Assembly: GCF_900129825.1 (NCBI RefSeq)
Contig: NZ_FQWZ01000004.1
Span: 253,116 to 317,115 of the forward strand
Source of the DNA: Hydrocarboniphaga daqingensis
GTDB taxonomy: Bacteria > Pseudomonadota > Gammaproteobacteria > Nevskiales > Nevskiaceae
Direction of reading: 5' to 3'
Length of the DNA: 64,000 nucleotides
Made by a program: the position numbers and the translations under genes. The stretch's first letter is position 1. Every line of letters begins with the position of its first letter. Shown piece by piece: positions 25,698 through 34,434 of the stretch. The notes below the pieces were generated by a model. The model was not told where the DNA came from, did not search any database, and saw only the letters and a program-made list of their open reading frames with translations.

Positions 25698-27275
25698 TCA
25701 AAGCTTGTCGAGCAGTGCCAGCGACTCACGGACAATGCGATCGGCCTCGCCGATGGGTCCGTCGTGGAGGATCGTTCGGTCCGGTCGCACCACGGCGCAC
25801 CAGCCGTACGGCGCGCCGCCAGGAACGAGGTGGTTGTCCATATCCTCGAAGGCTCGACCGCTGCGATGAACCGTCTCACCGCGCTGACAGATCTGCACGA
25901 CTCGGCCACCTCGACGCGTCCACAGTTCGAGCGTCTCGGCTTTCAATTGAGTTTCTGCAGGGAGCCCGAAGCCCACCAGCGAGAGGTCGGCACCGAATGC
26001 GTCGTCGCTCAGTGCGACCTCGCCATTGGCGGACCGAACCAGGCCCTGCGGTAGGAGTCCGCCGCGACGCAATCGTGCGTGGCCCTTTACGAACAGTCCT
26101 TCGTCGAATTGATTCTTCGGCTTGACACCCAGTTCGTCGAGGAATGTTCGCAGCGGCGGAATCCGCCGAAGCAGTGCCATCGCGCCGTGGATCAGGATCG
26201 CCATCGGCTGGCTGCTCGGCATGACCAGCCTACCCATCAGCTTGGCCAGCGCGATCATCTTGCGGGCATGTGGCCGACGTTCCTGATCGTAGGAATCCAG
26301 GATGGCGGGCGCGGCGCGGCCCTTCACTACCCAGGCGAGCTTCCAGGCCAGGTTGGCAGCATCGCGCAGTCCGGCAACAAGCCCCTGACCCACAAACGGC
26401 GGTGTGATGTGCGCAGCATCGCCGACGAGAAACACACGGCCTTTGCTGTAACGCTCGCAGGATCTCGCATGGAATCGGTACACCGCTTTGCGCTCGATCC
26501 TGACATCGCCTGCGTTGGCCCACGGTGCCAGCAGTCGCGCGATGGTCTCGTCCTTCTCCATCGTCTCGGACGTCTCGCCCGGCAGCAGCATGAACTCCCA
26601 GCGGATGCGGCCGCCCGGCGCGACCATGTGAGGTGTCGGACGCTTGTAATCGCAAATGAACTCGACGTGGTCGAACGCGCCGGGAACGTTCTGGGCGTCG
26701 ACGATGAGCCAATCCTCGGCGTAGGTCTTGCCATGGAACTCCTGGCCGATGGCCTTGCGAACCCGCGATCCAGCGCCGTCGGCGCCAATCAGATAGCGCG
26801 CGTGAACCGTCGCTTCGCTGCCATCCGCGAGCCTGAGTGCGACGCGAATGCCCTTAGGCTCCTCAATGAAATCCAGCATCTCAGTGCCGCTCATCGCCGA
26901 TATGCAGTCAAAGCTTTCGGCCTTATGGCGCAGCGCCCGTTCGAGATCGGGCTGGTAGAACGTCACCAACTTGGGATGCCCGTCGATGCTGCCGCTGGTG
27001 TTGACGCGTCCGAACTCCCCCACGTGGGGGCAGAGCATCCGCACGTAAGGAATCGCGATCTTCTCGAACGCGTCCTCCGGCAGTCCGGCCATCTGCAGAA
27101 TCCGCAGCGCCTCGTTGTCGAGCGCGATGGCACGCGGCGCCATCAGGATGTCGGCCGCCTTGTCGACGACCAGCGTACGCACACCGTAGCGGCCAAGGAG
27201 CGCCGCTAACGCGGCGCCGACCGGGCCGTAGCCGACGATCAGCACATCGACGGTATGCGGAATGGTGGGTGCCAT
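25698..27275 (-). CDS. FAD-dependent aromatic monooxygenase, MhpA-like
   Basis: This ~525-residue class A flavin monooxygenase has the dinucleotide-binding motif VLIVGYGPVGAALAALLGR near the N-terminus, the DG-type motif GADGAGSRVRKA (~ residue 170) and the second FAD motif RVFLVGDAAHITPPFVGQG (~ residue 285). Overall it resembles 3-(3-hydroxyphenyl)propionate hydroxylases, which hydroxylate a phenolic ring next to an existing hydroxyl and so prepare it for extradiol cleavage. An extradiol-type dioxygenase is in the same operon. The start is uncertain: ATG at 27275, or TTG at 27287 overlapping the SDR stop. The real substrate is unknown. Confidence 0.85.
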   Translation of the reverse strand: MAPTIPHTVDVLIVGYGPVGAALAALLGRYGVRTLVVDKAADILMAPRAIALDNEALRILQMAGLPEDAFEKIAIPYVRMLCPHVGEFGRVNTSGSIDGHPKLVTFYQPDLERALRHKAESFDCISAMSGTEMLDFIEEPKGIRVALRLADGSEATVHARYLIGADGAGSRVRKAIGQEFHGKTYAEDWLIVDAQNVPGAFDHVEFICDYKRPTPHMVAPGGRIRWEFMLLPGETSETMEKDETIARLLAPWANAGDVRIERKAVYRFHARSCERYSKGRVFLVGDAAHITPPFVGQGLVAGLRDAANLAWKLAWVVKGRAAPAILDSYDQERRPHARKMIALAKLMGRLVMPSSQPMAILIHGAMALLRRIPPLRTFLDELGVKPKNQFDEGLFVKGHARLRRGGLLPQGLVRSANGEVALSDDAFGADLSLVGFGLPAETQLKAETLELWTRRGGRVVQICQRGETVHRSGRAFEDMDNHLVPGGAPYGWCAVVRPDRTILHDGPIGEADRIVRESLALLDKL

Positions 27276-27283
27276 TCGAACGC

Positions 27284-28030
27284 TCAAGTCTTGGCCACGA
27301 TGCGCTCGGCCAGAGCGGGCGCGATGCGCAGCAGAACAGGTAGAAAGCGCACCGAACCGGGCCGGACTTCTTCACGCGCGTTCAGAGCACCCTGCAAGGC
27401 CTGCGCGGCTACCTGTGCGGCCGATAGCTTCGGCCCATCATGGTGGGCGGTTGCGGGTGTATCGACGACCGGTGGGAGCAGCTCGGTCACGCTAATGCCG
27501 AGTGGCGCGAATTGGCGACGAAGCGATTTCGACAGACTGTGCAAAGCTGCCTTCGATGCTGAATAGACGGGTGCGCGTGTCGCCGGTGCGAGCCCGTATC
27601 CGGAGCTCACGATCAGAATCGATGCGCGGAGGGCTCCGCGCAGGCCCGGCAGGAATTCGGCGATCAGGTTGATTGCGCCTTCGGTGTTGCTGCGCAGTTC
27701 GGCGGACAGGTCCGTGCTCGAAAGATCGCTGTGCGTGAAGTCGATCTCGCGCAGGCCCCCTGCGTTGCTGACGAGCAAGTCCACGGAGGGCGACATCGCA
27801 GCGACGTCTCTGGCGAACGCGCGAACCGCCAGACGATCACTTACATCGCAGACTGCGGTTCTCACGCCGGGCAGCTCTTTGGCCAGCGTCAGCAACTTGT
27901 CGGTGTCGCGGCCGCAAGCGTGCACCGTCCATCCTTGCGCATGAAGACGAGCGACCATCGCCTTGCCGATACCAGAGGAGCCGCCGCTGACCACGGCGGT
28001 ACGCTTGAGTCCCGCAGTTGGTTTATCCAT
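27284..28030 (-). CDS. SDR family oxidoreductase
   Basis: This ~248-residue classical short-chain dehydrogenase has a nucleotide motif GGSSGIG near the N-terminus, an NAG motif (VSNAGGL), the catalytic serine pair VSSGYG and YSASK with the Tyr and Lys intact. It probably oxidises or reduces a hydroxyl/keto group on the catabolic substrate. A TTG at 28042 that overlaps the stop of the acyl-CoA synthetase gene (TTGA) is an alternative start. It is coupled to the genes on both sides. Confidence 0.85.
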   Translation of the reverse strand: MDKPTAGLKRTAVVSGGSSGIGKAMVARLHAQGWTVHACGRDTDKLLTLAKELPGVRTAVCDVSDRLAVRAFARDVAAMSPSVDLLVSNAGGLREIDFTHSDLSSTDLSAELRSNTEGAINLIAEFLPGLRGALRASILIVSSGYGLAPATRAPVYSASKAALHSLSKSLRRQFAPLGISVTELLPPVVDTPATAHHDGPKLSAAQVAAQALQGALNAREEVRPGSVRFLPVLLRIAPALAERIVAKT

Positions 28031-28038
28031 AGCCGGTC

Positions 28039-29985
28039 TCAACCTAGATTGAATGGGAAGGAAAAACGGCCCAGTACGGCGCGCGCCGCGTCCTCGGGGG
28101 TCCCGGATTCAAGGCGTACCGTCACAACCAGACTTTTGGATTGGAGGTCCTCGCCGACTGCAACGTCGCGGAATGACACCTGGGCCTCGCGCAAAGCGAC
28201 TTCGAGTGCTTCTCGGATTTCTTGGTTTTTCAACGCGGGCTTGAAAATCTTTCCCACGCCGGTCAGCGGCATCTTGTCGATGATCCTGACTTGCTTTGGT
28301 AAAGCAGCGCGCTCGGCGATTTCCGTTTTGAGAAACTCTGCGAGTTCGCTTTCCGTTGCGGTCGCACCGACCTTGAGTTGGACGTAGGCCACCGGCAACT
28401 CACCCGCATGCGCATCGGGCCGGCCGACTGCAGCGGCGATTTCCACCGCAGGATGGCGGTGTAACGGATCCTCAATGATCAGAGGATCGATGTTGTGACC
28501 ACCGCGGATGATCAGTTCTTTTTTTCGGCCTGTGAGCCAGAAGTAGCCTTGCTCGTCTCGGCGTGCCAAGTCACCGGTATTGAGCCAGCGAGCGCCATCG
28601 CCACAATCGATCCAAAGGCCCTTGTTTTGTTCGGGAATCCGATAGCCGATGAAGACATTGGCGCCCGAAACCACGAGCACGCCGACTTCGCCAAGCGCGC
28701 AGTCGCGCTGATAGGCGCCATGCTCATCTAGCAGTACGGCTTTCATCTGCTGGCCTGGAACGCGCAGGCCGATGGAGCCGATGCGCCGCTCGCCCAGTGG
28801 CGGATTCACGCTGCTTACACAGGTCGCCTCGGTCAGGCCGTAGCCTTCCAGGATCTTCAGGCCGGTACGTTCCTGGAACTGGCGGAAAACCTCGGTCGGC
28901 ATCGGTGCTGCGCCGCAGAGTCCATACTCCAGACTTCCGATGTCACGGCTACCGACGGGTACCTGTAGCAACGCGGCGTAGAGCGTCGGCACACCGCTGA
29001 AAAAATTGATGCGGTGGGACTCGACAATTTCCCAGAATCGCTTGACCACACCTTCACCGCGATAGCCCTGCGGCGTTCCGAGGATCACATGCGCGCCTCT
29101 GGAAAACGGCAACAGCCCGGTCACCAGCACGCCGTTGACGTGGAAAAGCGGCAGGCCGCAGAACACCACCTTGCCGGCACCGATGCCATCGCCCAGGAAT
29201 TGCGCCGCACTCCAGGCATTGGCGACTTCATTGCCGTGGCAGCGCATTGCGATCTTGGGTAGCCCGGTTGTGCCGCCGGTGCAGAAATACGAAGACTCGT
29301 CCTCGGCCGAGAAGCGGCGCCGGCTATTCAGTTGATGTGAGGCCTGCACGCGGATGCTGTGATCGAAGTCATGGATCTCGATCGGGCGCGGCACGACGCC
29401 ACTGATGCCTTTGCGGCCGTGCAGGCGCGCAGTCTCGCGGCGCTGCATGAAACGTGCTGCAACGTGCTTGAGCCCGCGTACTCTATCCGGCAAGTTCACC
29501 AGAACCAGGTGCTTCAGCGACTTGATGCCCGGCAACTGCGGCTGCAGCTTCGACCAGAGATCCGTGCCTGGGAAAGGCGCGAGCGTCACCAGCACCGAGG
29601 CATTGACGGCCTTCAGAAGAGCAGCGATCGCCGGACCTTCCAGCAGCGGATTCAGCGCAGCGACGATACCCGTCGCCTGTCCGCCCCAGATCACGAAATG
29701 CGTTTCTGGCAAGTTGGGTAGCACGAAGGCGATGACGCTGTCCTTCTTCACTCCGATATCGTGAAAGAAGTTCGCCGTCTGCGTGATACGCGCCAGCAGT
29801 TCTTGATAAGTCCAGGTCTCAGGTTGGCGGTGTTCGTCCGTGGTCAGGAAGAAGCTCAGTGCCGGCGCCTGTGGGTTGAGGCTGGCACCCTCCATGATCA
29901 TCTCGTAGGTGCTGGCCGGCAGATCTGGGGGCAAGCCTCGGCTTTCGGCTGCCTCGACGTCACGAATGTTGGCGATACCTTGCAT
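28039..29985 (-). CDS. acyl-CoA synthetase (AMP-forming)
   Basis: This ~648-residue adenylate-forming enzyme has P-loop motif CTGGTTGLPK, the EGYGLTEAT motif, NTGDLARRDEQGYFWLTGR with the hinge aspartate, and a C-terminal catalytic lysine in LTGVGKIFK. I chose ATG at 29985, 4 bases after the stop of the FAH gene; the frame stays open upstream but overlaps that gene. It would activate a carboxylate side chain as its CoA thioester. The length is larger than typical FadD, with an N-terminal segment IRDVEAAESRGLP before the core. Confidence 0.88.
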   Translation of the reverse strand: MQGIANIRDVEAAESRGLPPDLPASTYEMIMEGASLNPQAPALSFFLTTDEHRQPETWTYQELLARITQTANFFHDIGVKKDSVIAFVLPNLPETHFVIWGGQATGIVAALNPLLEGPAIAALLKAVNASVLVTLAPFPGTDLWSKLQPQLPGIKSLKHLVLVNLPDRVRGLKHVAARFMQRRETARLHGRKGISGVVPRPIEIHDFDHSIRVQASHQLNSRRRFSAEDESSYFCTGGTTGLPKIAMRCHGNEVANAWSAAQFLGDGIGAGKVVFCGLPLFHVNGVLVTGLLPFSRGAHVILGTPQGYRGEGVVKRFWEIVESHRINFFSGVPTLYAALLQVPVGSRDIGSLEYGLCGAAPMPTEVFRQFQERTGLKILEGYGLTEATCVSSVNPPLGERRIGSIGLRVPGQQMKAVLLDEHGAYQRDCALGEVGVLVVSGANVFIGYRIPEQNKGLWIDCGDGARWLNTGDLARRDEQGYFWLTGRKKELIIRGGHNIDPLIIEDPLHRHPAVEIAAAVGRPDAHAGELPVAYVQLKVGATATESELAEFLKTEIAERAALPKQVRIIDKMPLTGVGKIFKPALKNQEIREALEVALREAQVSFRDVAVGEDLQSKSLVVTVRLESGTPEDAARAVLGRFSFPFNLG

Positions 29986-29989
29986 GACG

Positions 29990-31135
29990 TCAGCTGCCGG
30001 CAACGATGCGGTTGCGCTGCAGACCGAGATCGATGCTGCGATCCGGCGAGTGGATGCTGGCCTCCACAATATCGCCAGGCTTTAGATACTGGGTTCTCTT
30101 CGATTGGACGCTGAGAAAAATCTCCCACTTTTTCTTGTCGGGCAGCAGCGCGCCGATCTTTTGCTTCAATGGTGAGGGAATGGATAGCGCACATCCCGCA
30201 GGCGTACCGGTGGAGAGAAGATCGCCGGGCTCGAAGTCGTGTACCGCAGACAACTCGGTGAGCGTCTCGGCAGGGCCGTAGACCAGGTTGGCTGTGTTGT
30301 CGTTCTGTCGAAGCTGTCCGTTCACCTTCAGCTGCAATTGCAGGTTCTTCAGTTTGCTGATGTCCGACGCATCCAGCAGTGTCAGCCAAGGCCCGATCGG
30401 GCCAAATGTGCGGAAGGACTTGCCCTTGTAGAACTGCATCTGCGGAATCTGAACATCACGCGCCGAGTAATCGTTGACGATCACGGCGCCTGCGACAAAC
30501 TCATGCAGGTTTGCATCGGTGACCGTTACCGCAGCATGTATCGCCTTGCGCAGGATCAGGCCAAGTTCGATTTCGTAGTCGAGGAAGTGAACACCGCGCG
30601 GCTTGATCACCTCGGCGTCGGCCGCCACGATGCAGCTCTGTGCCTTGGTAAAGATCATGTTGTATTGCTTCGCATCGGGATCCATACCCGACTCGATCAT
30701 GTGCTGGCGGTAGTTGGCCCCTTGGCACACGAACTGCTGATTCTGCGTCACCGGCGAGAGTAGCCTCACCGCGGACAGCTCCAGCGCCACACCGCCGTCG
30801 AGCTTGGCAAGCTCCGTCAGCGATGTGCTGCGGACGAAATCACCGGTGGTTGGAAAGTCACCCGGCACCGGCGTGATCCGGCTGCCGCGGATCACGCCCC
30901 ACTGGGGGCGGCCTTGATGCTCGAAGCGGATGATGTTCAGAGGCATTGAGTGAACTCGTTGAGTGAAATCGGGCCGCAGGACGGGCTTCGGAGCGGCGAT
31001 GTGAGGTGGTGCCGCATCACAGTCGCCGGGCGCGATACCGCTGCCTGCGACCACCAGCGTTGCGGCGCCAGCCTGAAGCAAGCGGCGTCGCGCCTCATTG
31101 GTGTGCTTGGCGCTGATCGCTGGACCTTCAGCCAA
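29990..31135 (-). CDS. fumarylacetoacetate hydrolase family protein with Tat-like leader
   Basis: This 381-residue protein has FAH-superfamily motifs: FLDYEIELGLIL (metal-binding acidic residues), VNDYSARDVQ and YKGKSFRTFGPIGPW. FAH enzymes hydrolyse C-C bonds of ring-cleavage products or decarboxylate them. The N-terminus from the TTG at 31135 reads EARRRLLQAGAATLVVAG, a twin-arginine pattern followed by a hydrophobic segment, and the TTG overlaps the dioxygenase stop by 8 bases. An ATG at 30943 would instead give a cytosolic protein starting MPLNIIRFEHQG. I favour the longer form because the leader looks genuine, but export of a CoA-pathway enzyme would be odd. Confidence 0.8.
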   Translation of the reverse strand: MAEGPAISAKHTNEARRRLLQAGAATLVVAGSGIAPGDCDAAPPHIAAPKPVLRPDFTQRVHSMPLNIIRFEHQGRPQWGVIRGSRITPVPGDFPTTGDFVRSTSLTELAKLDGGVALELSAVRLLSPVTQNQQFVCQGANYRQHMIESGMDPDAKQYNMIFTKAQSCIVAADAEVIKPRGVHFLDYEIELGLILRKAIHAAVTVTDANLHEFVAGAVIVNDYSARDVQIPQMQFYKGKSFRTFGPIGPWLTLLDASDISKLKNLQLQLKVNGQLRQNDNTANLVYGPAETLTELSAVHDFEPGDLLSTGTPAGCALSIPSPLKQKIGALLPDKKKWEIFLSVQSKRTQYLKPGDIVEASIHSPDRSIDLGLQRNRIVAGS

Positions 31136-32201
31136 ACAGCTTGGCCAGCGTGATCAGTTTGCTGATGCTGAGATCGGGGCTGTGCCGGAGGTTGTTAATC
31201 AGCGCCGCGATGGCGCGCAGCGTGAACTTGGGCTTGGTGAAACTCGCCGGCATCGGCTGACCCCACTGCGCCATCGCGCTGCGGCTTACCGCATGTACAC
31301 CCATCGGGCGATCCGACGTGAACAAATCGCCGTCGCAGTAATGTTCGTGCTTGGCTCCCCACGGATCGTTCCAGTAGTCGAAGATCTGGCTGCCGAGGAT
31401 GTGGCGACCCATGCCCCAGGCGTGTTGCCATCCCATCTCACGGAGCACTCGCTGGCCCATACCGACGGCATCGGCGTCCACGACCTCGAAGGCACTGTGG
31501 CTGTAGCGCGGCATGAAGCCCTGAGCCATTGCCAGGCTGTGGTGGTCGGTGGGCGTGTCGCCGAGATCGAGTCGGAAGAAGGTCACGGCTGGTGAGCCAT
31601 CGGGCAGCACCTGCACGTCGCTGGGAATCAGGCCCAGGTGCTGGGTGTACCAAGCACTGGTGGCCTGGTAGTCGGCGACTTCGATGACCACATGACCGAG
31701 CCTGATCACATCGGGCGGCTTGGGTGCGGGTCGTTGCGTTTCGTTAATGCGCAGCGATGCGCCCGCGGAATTGAAGGGCAATGGGCGACGGTGCAGTAGT
31801 TCCTCTGCCGGCGTCTGACCCTGAATGGCTTCGACCCTGAATCCGGAAGGGTCGGTCAGCACCACGCGATCGCCGCCGCCGGGATGTGGGGCTGCTTCGA
31901 TCGCACTGACACCGGGAAGCGTGGCGAGCTTCTCAAGGTCGGCACGACGGCTGATCGCAAAGCCCATCCCGACGAATCGGGCTTGTTTCGCACGATGCAC
32001 GCGATAGCAGTACGGCGCGCTCGCGGCAGCGCGCAAATACAAGACGTCGTCAGTGCGCTTGGTGGGCACCAGACCAAAGTCGGTAAGGAAGTGCTCGGCC
32101 TCGTCGAGATTCGGCCGCTCGAAAATCAGGTAAGCCAGCGAGCTGGCTCTCACGGTCGGATGCGGGTGACGAGCCGGCTGGGCGGTGCGGAGCTCAGTCA
32201 T
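31128..32201 (-). CDS. VOC-superfamily extradiol-type dioxygenase
   Basis: This 357-residue protein has two vicinal-oxygen-chelate modules (~residues 15-125 and ~150-290). The second has LGHVVIEVAD with a His, DHHSLAM with a second His, and FDYWNDPWGAKHEHYCDGD whose Glu matches the third ligand of type I extradiol dioxygenases, so a 2-His-1-Glu iron site is plausible. The start ATG at 32201 overlaps the lactonase gene by 8 bases. With the MhpA-like monooxygenase and the FAH hydrolase it suggests hydroxylation, meta-cleavage and hydrolysis of an aromatic ring. Iron dependence is inferred. Confidence 0.8.
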   Translation of the reverse strand: MTELRTAQPARHPHPTVRASSLAYLIFERPNLDEAEHFLTDFGLVPTKRTDDVLYLRAAASAPYCYRVHRAKQARFVGMGFAISRRADLEKLATLPGVSAIEAAPHPGGGDRVVLTDPSGFRVEAIQGQTPAEELLHRRPLPFNSAGASLRINETQRPAPKPPDVIRLGHVVIEVADYQATSAWYTQHLGLIPSDVQVLPDGSPAVTFFRLDLGDTPTDHHSLAMAQGFMPRYSHSAFEVVDADAVGMGQRVLREMGWQHAWGMGRHILGSQIFDYWNDPWGAKHEHYCDGDLFTSDRPMGVHAVSRSAMAQWGQPMPASFTKPKFTLRAIAALINNLRHSPDLSISKLITLAKLFG

Positions 32202-33333
32202 GGCGTTGTTGAATTTCCGATGAGCCAGCTGCCGAAGGTTCGGTCTCGAAGGCGCGATTCGTTTGTTGCGGCAGCAACGCGGATGGAATCGGCATGCGTC
32301 CGATCGCGGGATACTCGATGCTGCCGAAATACAGGTACGGCCCCATTTCCCGGATGCTGGTGATCGGCGCGTATGCGCCGTCACCGTTGAACTGCAGGTC
32401 GGCGACGACCTTGCCGGTCGGGTCGAGTTTCAGGACCCAGGCATGCTTCGCCGGCTTCGGTCGGAGCATCGGTGGAATTCGGTAGACCAGCTTCAGCAGC
32501 CAGGGATGCGACAACGCGAAGTCGAGAGCCGGATCGCGCGGCGCGTACAGGGCTAGCCAGAAGCCATCACGTCCGTTGTAGCTGATGTTGTCCGGAAAGC
32601 CGGGTAGATTCTCGATGAAGGGCTCGCTCGTGCCGGCCTTCTCGCCCTTGAGCCAATAGCGCATCACCCGGTACTGCAGCGTTTCCGAAACCAGCAGGTA
32701 ATCGCCATCCGGGCTGACCGCGACTCCGTTGGCCACATGCAGGCCATCCATCAACACGCGGGCGTCGGTCGCGTCGGGGTCCAAGCGCAGCAGCCGGCCG
32801 TAATTCCCATGCTCGAACACGTCCGCCATCATCATCGGCAGCCCGTACTTGGACGAGGCATCGCTGAAATAGATCGTGCCGTCCGCGCCTCGATCCAGAT
32901 CGTCGGTCAACTTGAACGGCACGCCGTCTGCCTGTGTTGCCAACACGTCGACGGCGCCGCCGGCGATGCGCAGCAGGCCCTTTACGGCATCGGCAACGAG
33001 CACGCTGCTGCCGTCCGGTTCCGCGCGGGTGCCCCATGGGCGGCCCCCCGTATTGCCCAGCACTTCGGCCGCGCTGCCGTCGGCAGCAAAGCGCACGACG
33101 CGACCGTCGTCGAAGCCGGCATAGATGCGGCCCCGTGAGTCGAACGACAGGCCCTCGGGCCCGATGCCGAAGCCGACTGCCAGCTTTTCAATCCCTTTGA
33201 GTTCGTCGTTGTAGGGATAGGTTCTGGATGGCGGTGGCGGTGTCCACGGCTTGGGTGTTATCGGCACCGGCCAGAACAGCAGATAGGCCAGCAGTGGAAT
33301 CAGTGCGACCGACAGGTACTTGATGAGCTTCAC
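32194..33333 (-). CDS. SMP-30/strictosidine-synthase-like beta-propeller hydrolase
   Basis: This 379-residue protein has an N-terminal membrane anchor or uncleaved signal (residues 4-22), a proline-rich linker, then a six-bladed propeller of the SMP-30/gluconolactonase/strictosidine synthase type. Blade motifs are GPEGLSFDSRGRIYAG, LTDDLDRGADGTIYFSD, VANGVAVSPDGDYLLVSET and GFPDNISYNGRDGFWLAL. Family members hydrolyse lactones or related esters with a bound metal. The start is GTG at 33333 with AAGGAG just upstream, 17 bases after the PhyH gene. It probably acts in the periplasm or at the membrane on a lactone intermediate (inference). Confidence 0.82.
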   Translation of the reverse strand: MKLIKYLSVALIPLLAYLLFWPVPITPKPWTPPPPSRTYPYNDELKGIEKLAVGFGIGPEGLSFDSRGRIYAGFDDGRVVRFAADGSAAEVLGNTGGRPWGTRAEPDGSSVLVADAVKGLLRIAGGAVDVLATQADGVPFKLTDDLDRGADGTIYFSDASSKYGLPMMMADVFEHGNYGRLLRLDPDATDARVLMDGLHVANGVAVSPDGDYLLVSETLQYRVMRYWLKGEKAGTSEPFIENLPGFPDNISYNGRDGFWLALYAPRDPALDFALSHPWLLKLVYRIPPMLRPKPAKHAWVLKLDPTGKVVADLQFNGDGAYAPITSIREMGPYLYFGSIEYPAIGRMPIPSALLPQQTNRAFETEPSAAGSSEIQQRHD

Positions 33334-33350
33334 GGCGCTCCTTGTTCGAA

Positions 33351-34358
33351 TCAGGAGCGGCGGACGTCATTCGATGGGCTGCGCAGTGCCGCAGGCGGTG
33401 TTGTCCACGTTTGCTGAAGTCGAAGCGGCTCGGCGCGCAACTTCAGCCGCGCCGCAGCTGTAACGTTGTGCCACAGCGACACCATCAGCTGTGCTTTGCT
33501 CGGCGACTCCGGAAACCGCCGCATTTCGCGCTCGGCCGGGACGTGCTCGGGCAGTATCCGCGGGAAAGCGGCGCCGCTGAGCGAGCCTCCGACCACCGAG
33601 TCGTGTCGGTAATGCACTGGCATGCGCTTGGACTTGGGAGCCCACACCACGTCATCGCCCGTCCAGCGCAGTGCCAGCGCGCGGCGCCGTCGGGTGCGAT
33701 GGTGATTGCCATAGCTGCCATGCAGCGTTAGCGGATGGAACATCAAGATGTCGCCCGGTTCCATCTCCCAGTCGAGCAAGTCGTATTGGTCCGGGTTGGA
33801 GTTGATGTCCGGTATGTCGTCCATCGTCTCGTCGATGATCGCGGCGACGTAATCCGGTGAGACGGCCTTGAAGCGCTGCGGCCACTTGTGTGATCCGCGC
33901 ACGTACATAAGGCCGCTGCTCTCGCGTGTGACCCGATCCAGCGGAATCCAGAATGACGTGATCTGCTCACCCCGTATCGGCCAGAACGACAAATCTTGGT
34001 GCCAAGGTGTCGGCGCATCGGCGCCTGGCTCCTTGACGAACATCTGGTCGTAGAAAAACCGCACCTGCTCCGATCCCATCAACTGCTTGGCCCAGTGCGC
34101 GAAGGGGCCGTAGTAGATGGCGTCGCGGATTTCGTCCGCGCGTTTCCAGAGGAACGTGTCCATCTGGTAGCCGCTCGTCTTGCGGGACATGAAGCGTCCT
34201 TGCGCCGACATGTTGGCTCTTGCCTTGTCGACGCCGGTCTCAATGAGCTTCAGCCAGTTGGGGTCGATGGCTCCCTTGATCATGACAACCCCGTCTTCGC
34301 GGTAGCGGTGTACTTCGTCGGGCGTGAGATGGCGATTGGGGGTGATGGCGAAGCTCAT
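33351..34358 (-). CDS. phytanoyl-CoA dioxygenase (PhyH) family oxygenase
   Basis: This 335-residue Fe(II)/2-oxoglutarate-type oxygenase of the PhyH family has the HxD pair in PWHQDLSFW (His120, Asp122), the distal histidine in FHPLTLHGSYGN (~His213) and a following Arg-rich segment for 2-oxoglutarate. The ATG at 34358 has GGAGG 7 bases upstream. It is the first gene of the catabolic operon, directly behind the palindrome-bearing promoter. It may hydroxylate an aliphatic carbon of the substrate; members of this family also act in secondary metabolism. Confidence 0.85.
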   Translation of the reverse strand: MSFAITPNRHLTPDEVHRYREDGVVMIKGAIDPNWLKLIETGVDKARANMSAQGRFMSRKTSGYQMDTFLWKRADEIRDAIYYGPFAHWAKQLMGSEQVRFFYDQMFVKEPGADAPTPWHQDLSFWPIRGEQITSFWIPLDRVTRESSGLMYVRGSHKWPQRFKAVSPDYVAAIIDETMDDIPDINSNPDQYDLLDWEMEPGDILMFHPLTLHGSYGNHHRTRRRRALALRWTGDDVVWAPKSKRMPVHYRHDSVVGGSLSGAAFPRILPEHVPAEREMRRFPESPSKAQLMVSLWHNVTAAARLKLRAEPLRLQQTWTTPPAALRSPSNDVRRS

Positions 34359-34400
34359 GAAGTCCTCCACAACGAACGGGTAGGAAGCGCTATGAATGAG

Positions 34401-34429
34401 ACATTACTCAAGACTGATAAGTTTATCAA
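34401..34429 (-). promoter_or_regulatory. sigma70-type promoter of the catabolic operon
   Basis: Read on the minus strand: TTGATA (34429-34424), a 17-base spacer, then TAATGT (34406-34401). Transcription would start about 10 bases further on, giving a leader of some 35 bases before the PhyH start codon. The -35 box and spacer are covered by the palindrome described separately. Confidence 0.7.
34415..34428. promoter_or_regulatory. probable TetR operator (perfect inverted repeat)
   Basis: TGATAAGTTTATCA is two perfect 6-base arms with a two-base centre. It lies in the gap between the TetR-family gene and the divergent catabolic operon and overlaps the operon's -35 region and spacer, the usual place for repression. 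Binding by the adjacent TetR protein is inferred. Confidence 0.65.
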
Positions 34430-34434
34430 TAAAG

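Noticed and set aside
26079..27209. 376-codon open frame antisense to the flavin monooxygenase
   Set aside because: It lies opposite the conserved FAD motifs and has no domain of its own.
30943..31135. Treating the FAH leader as non-coding
   Set aside because: The twin-arginine plus hydrophobic pattern is unlikely by chance and the start is coupled to the dioxygenase stop, so I kept it with a note.
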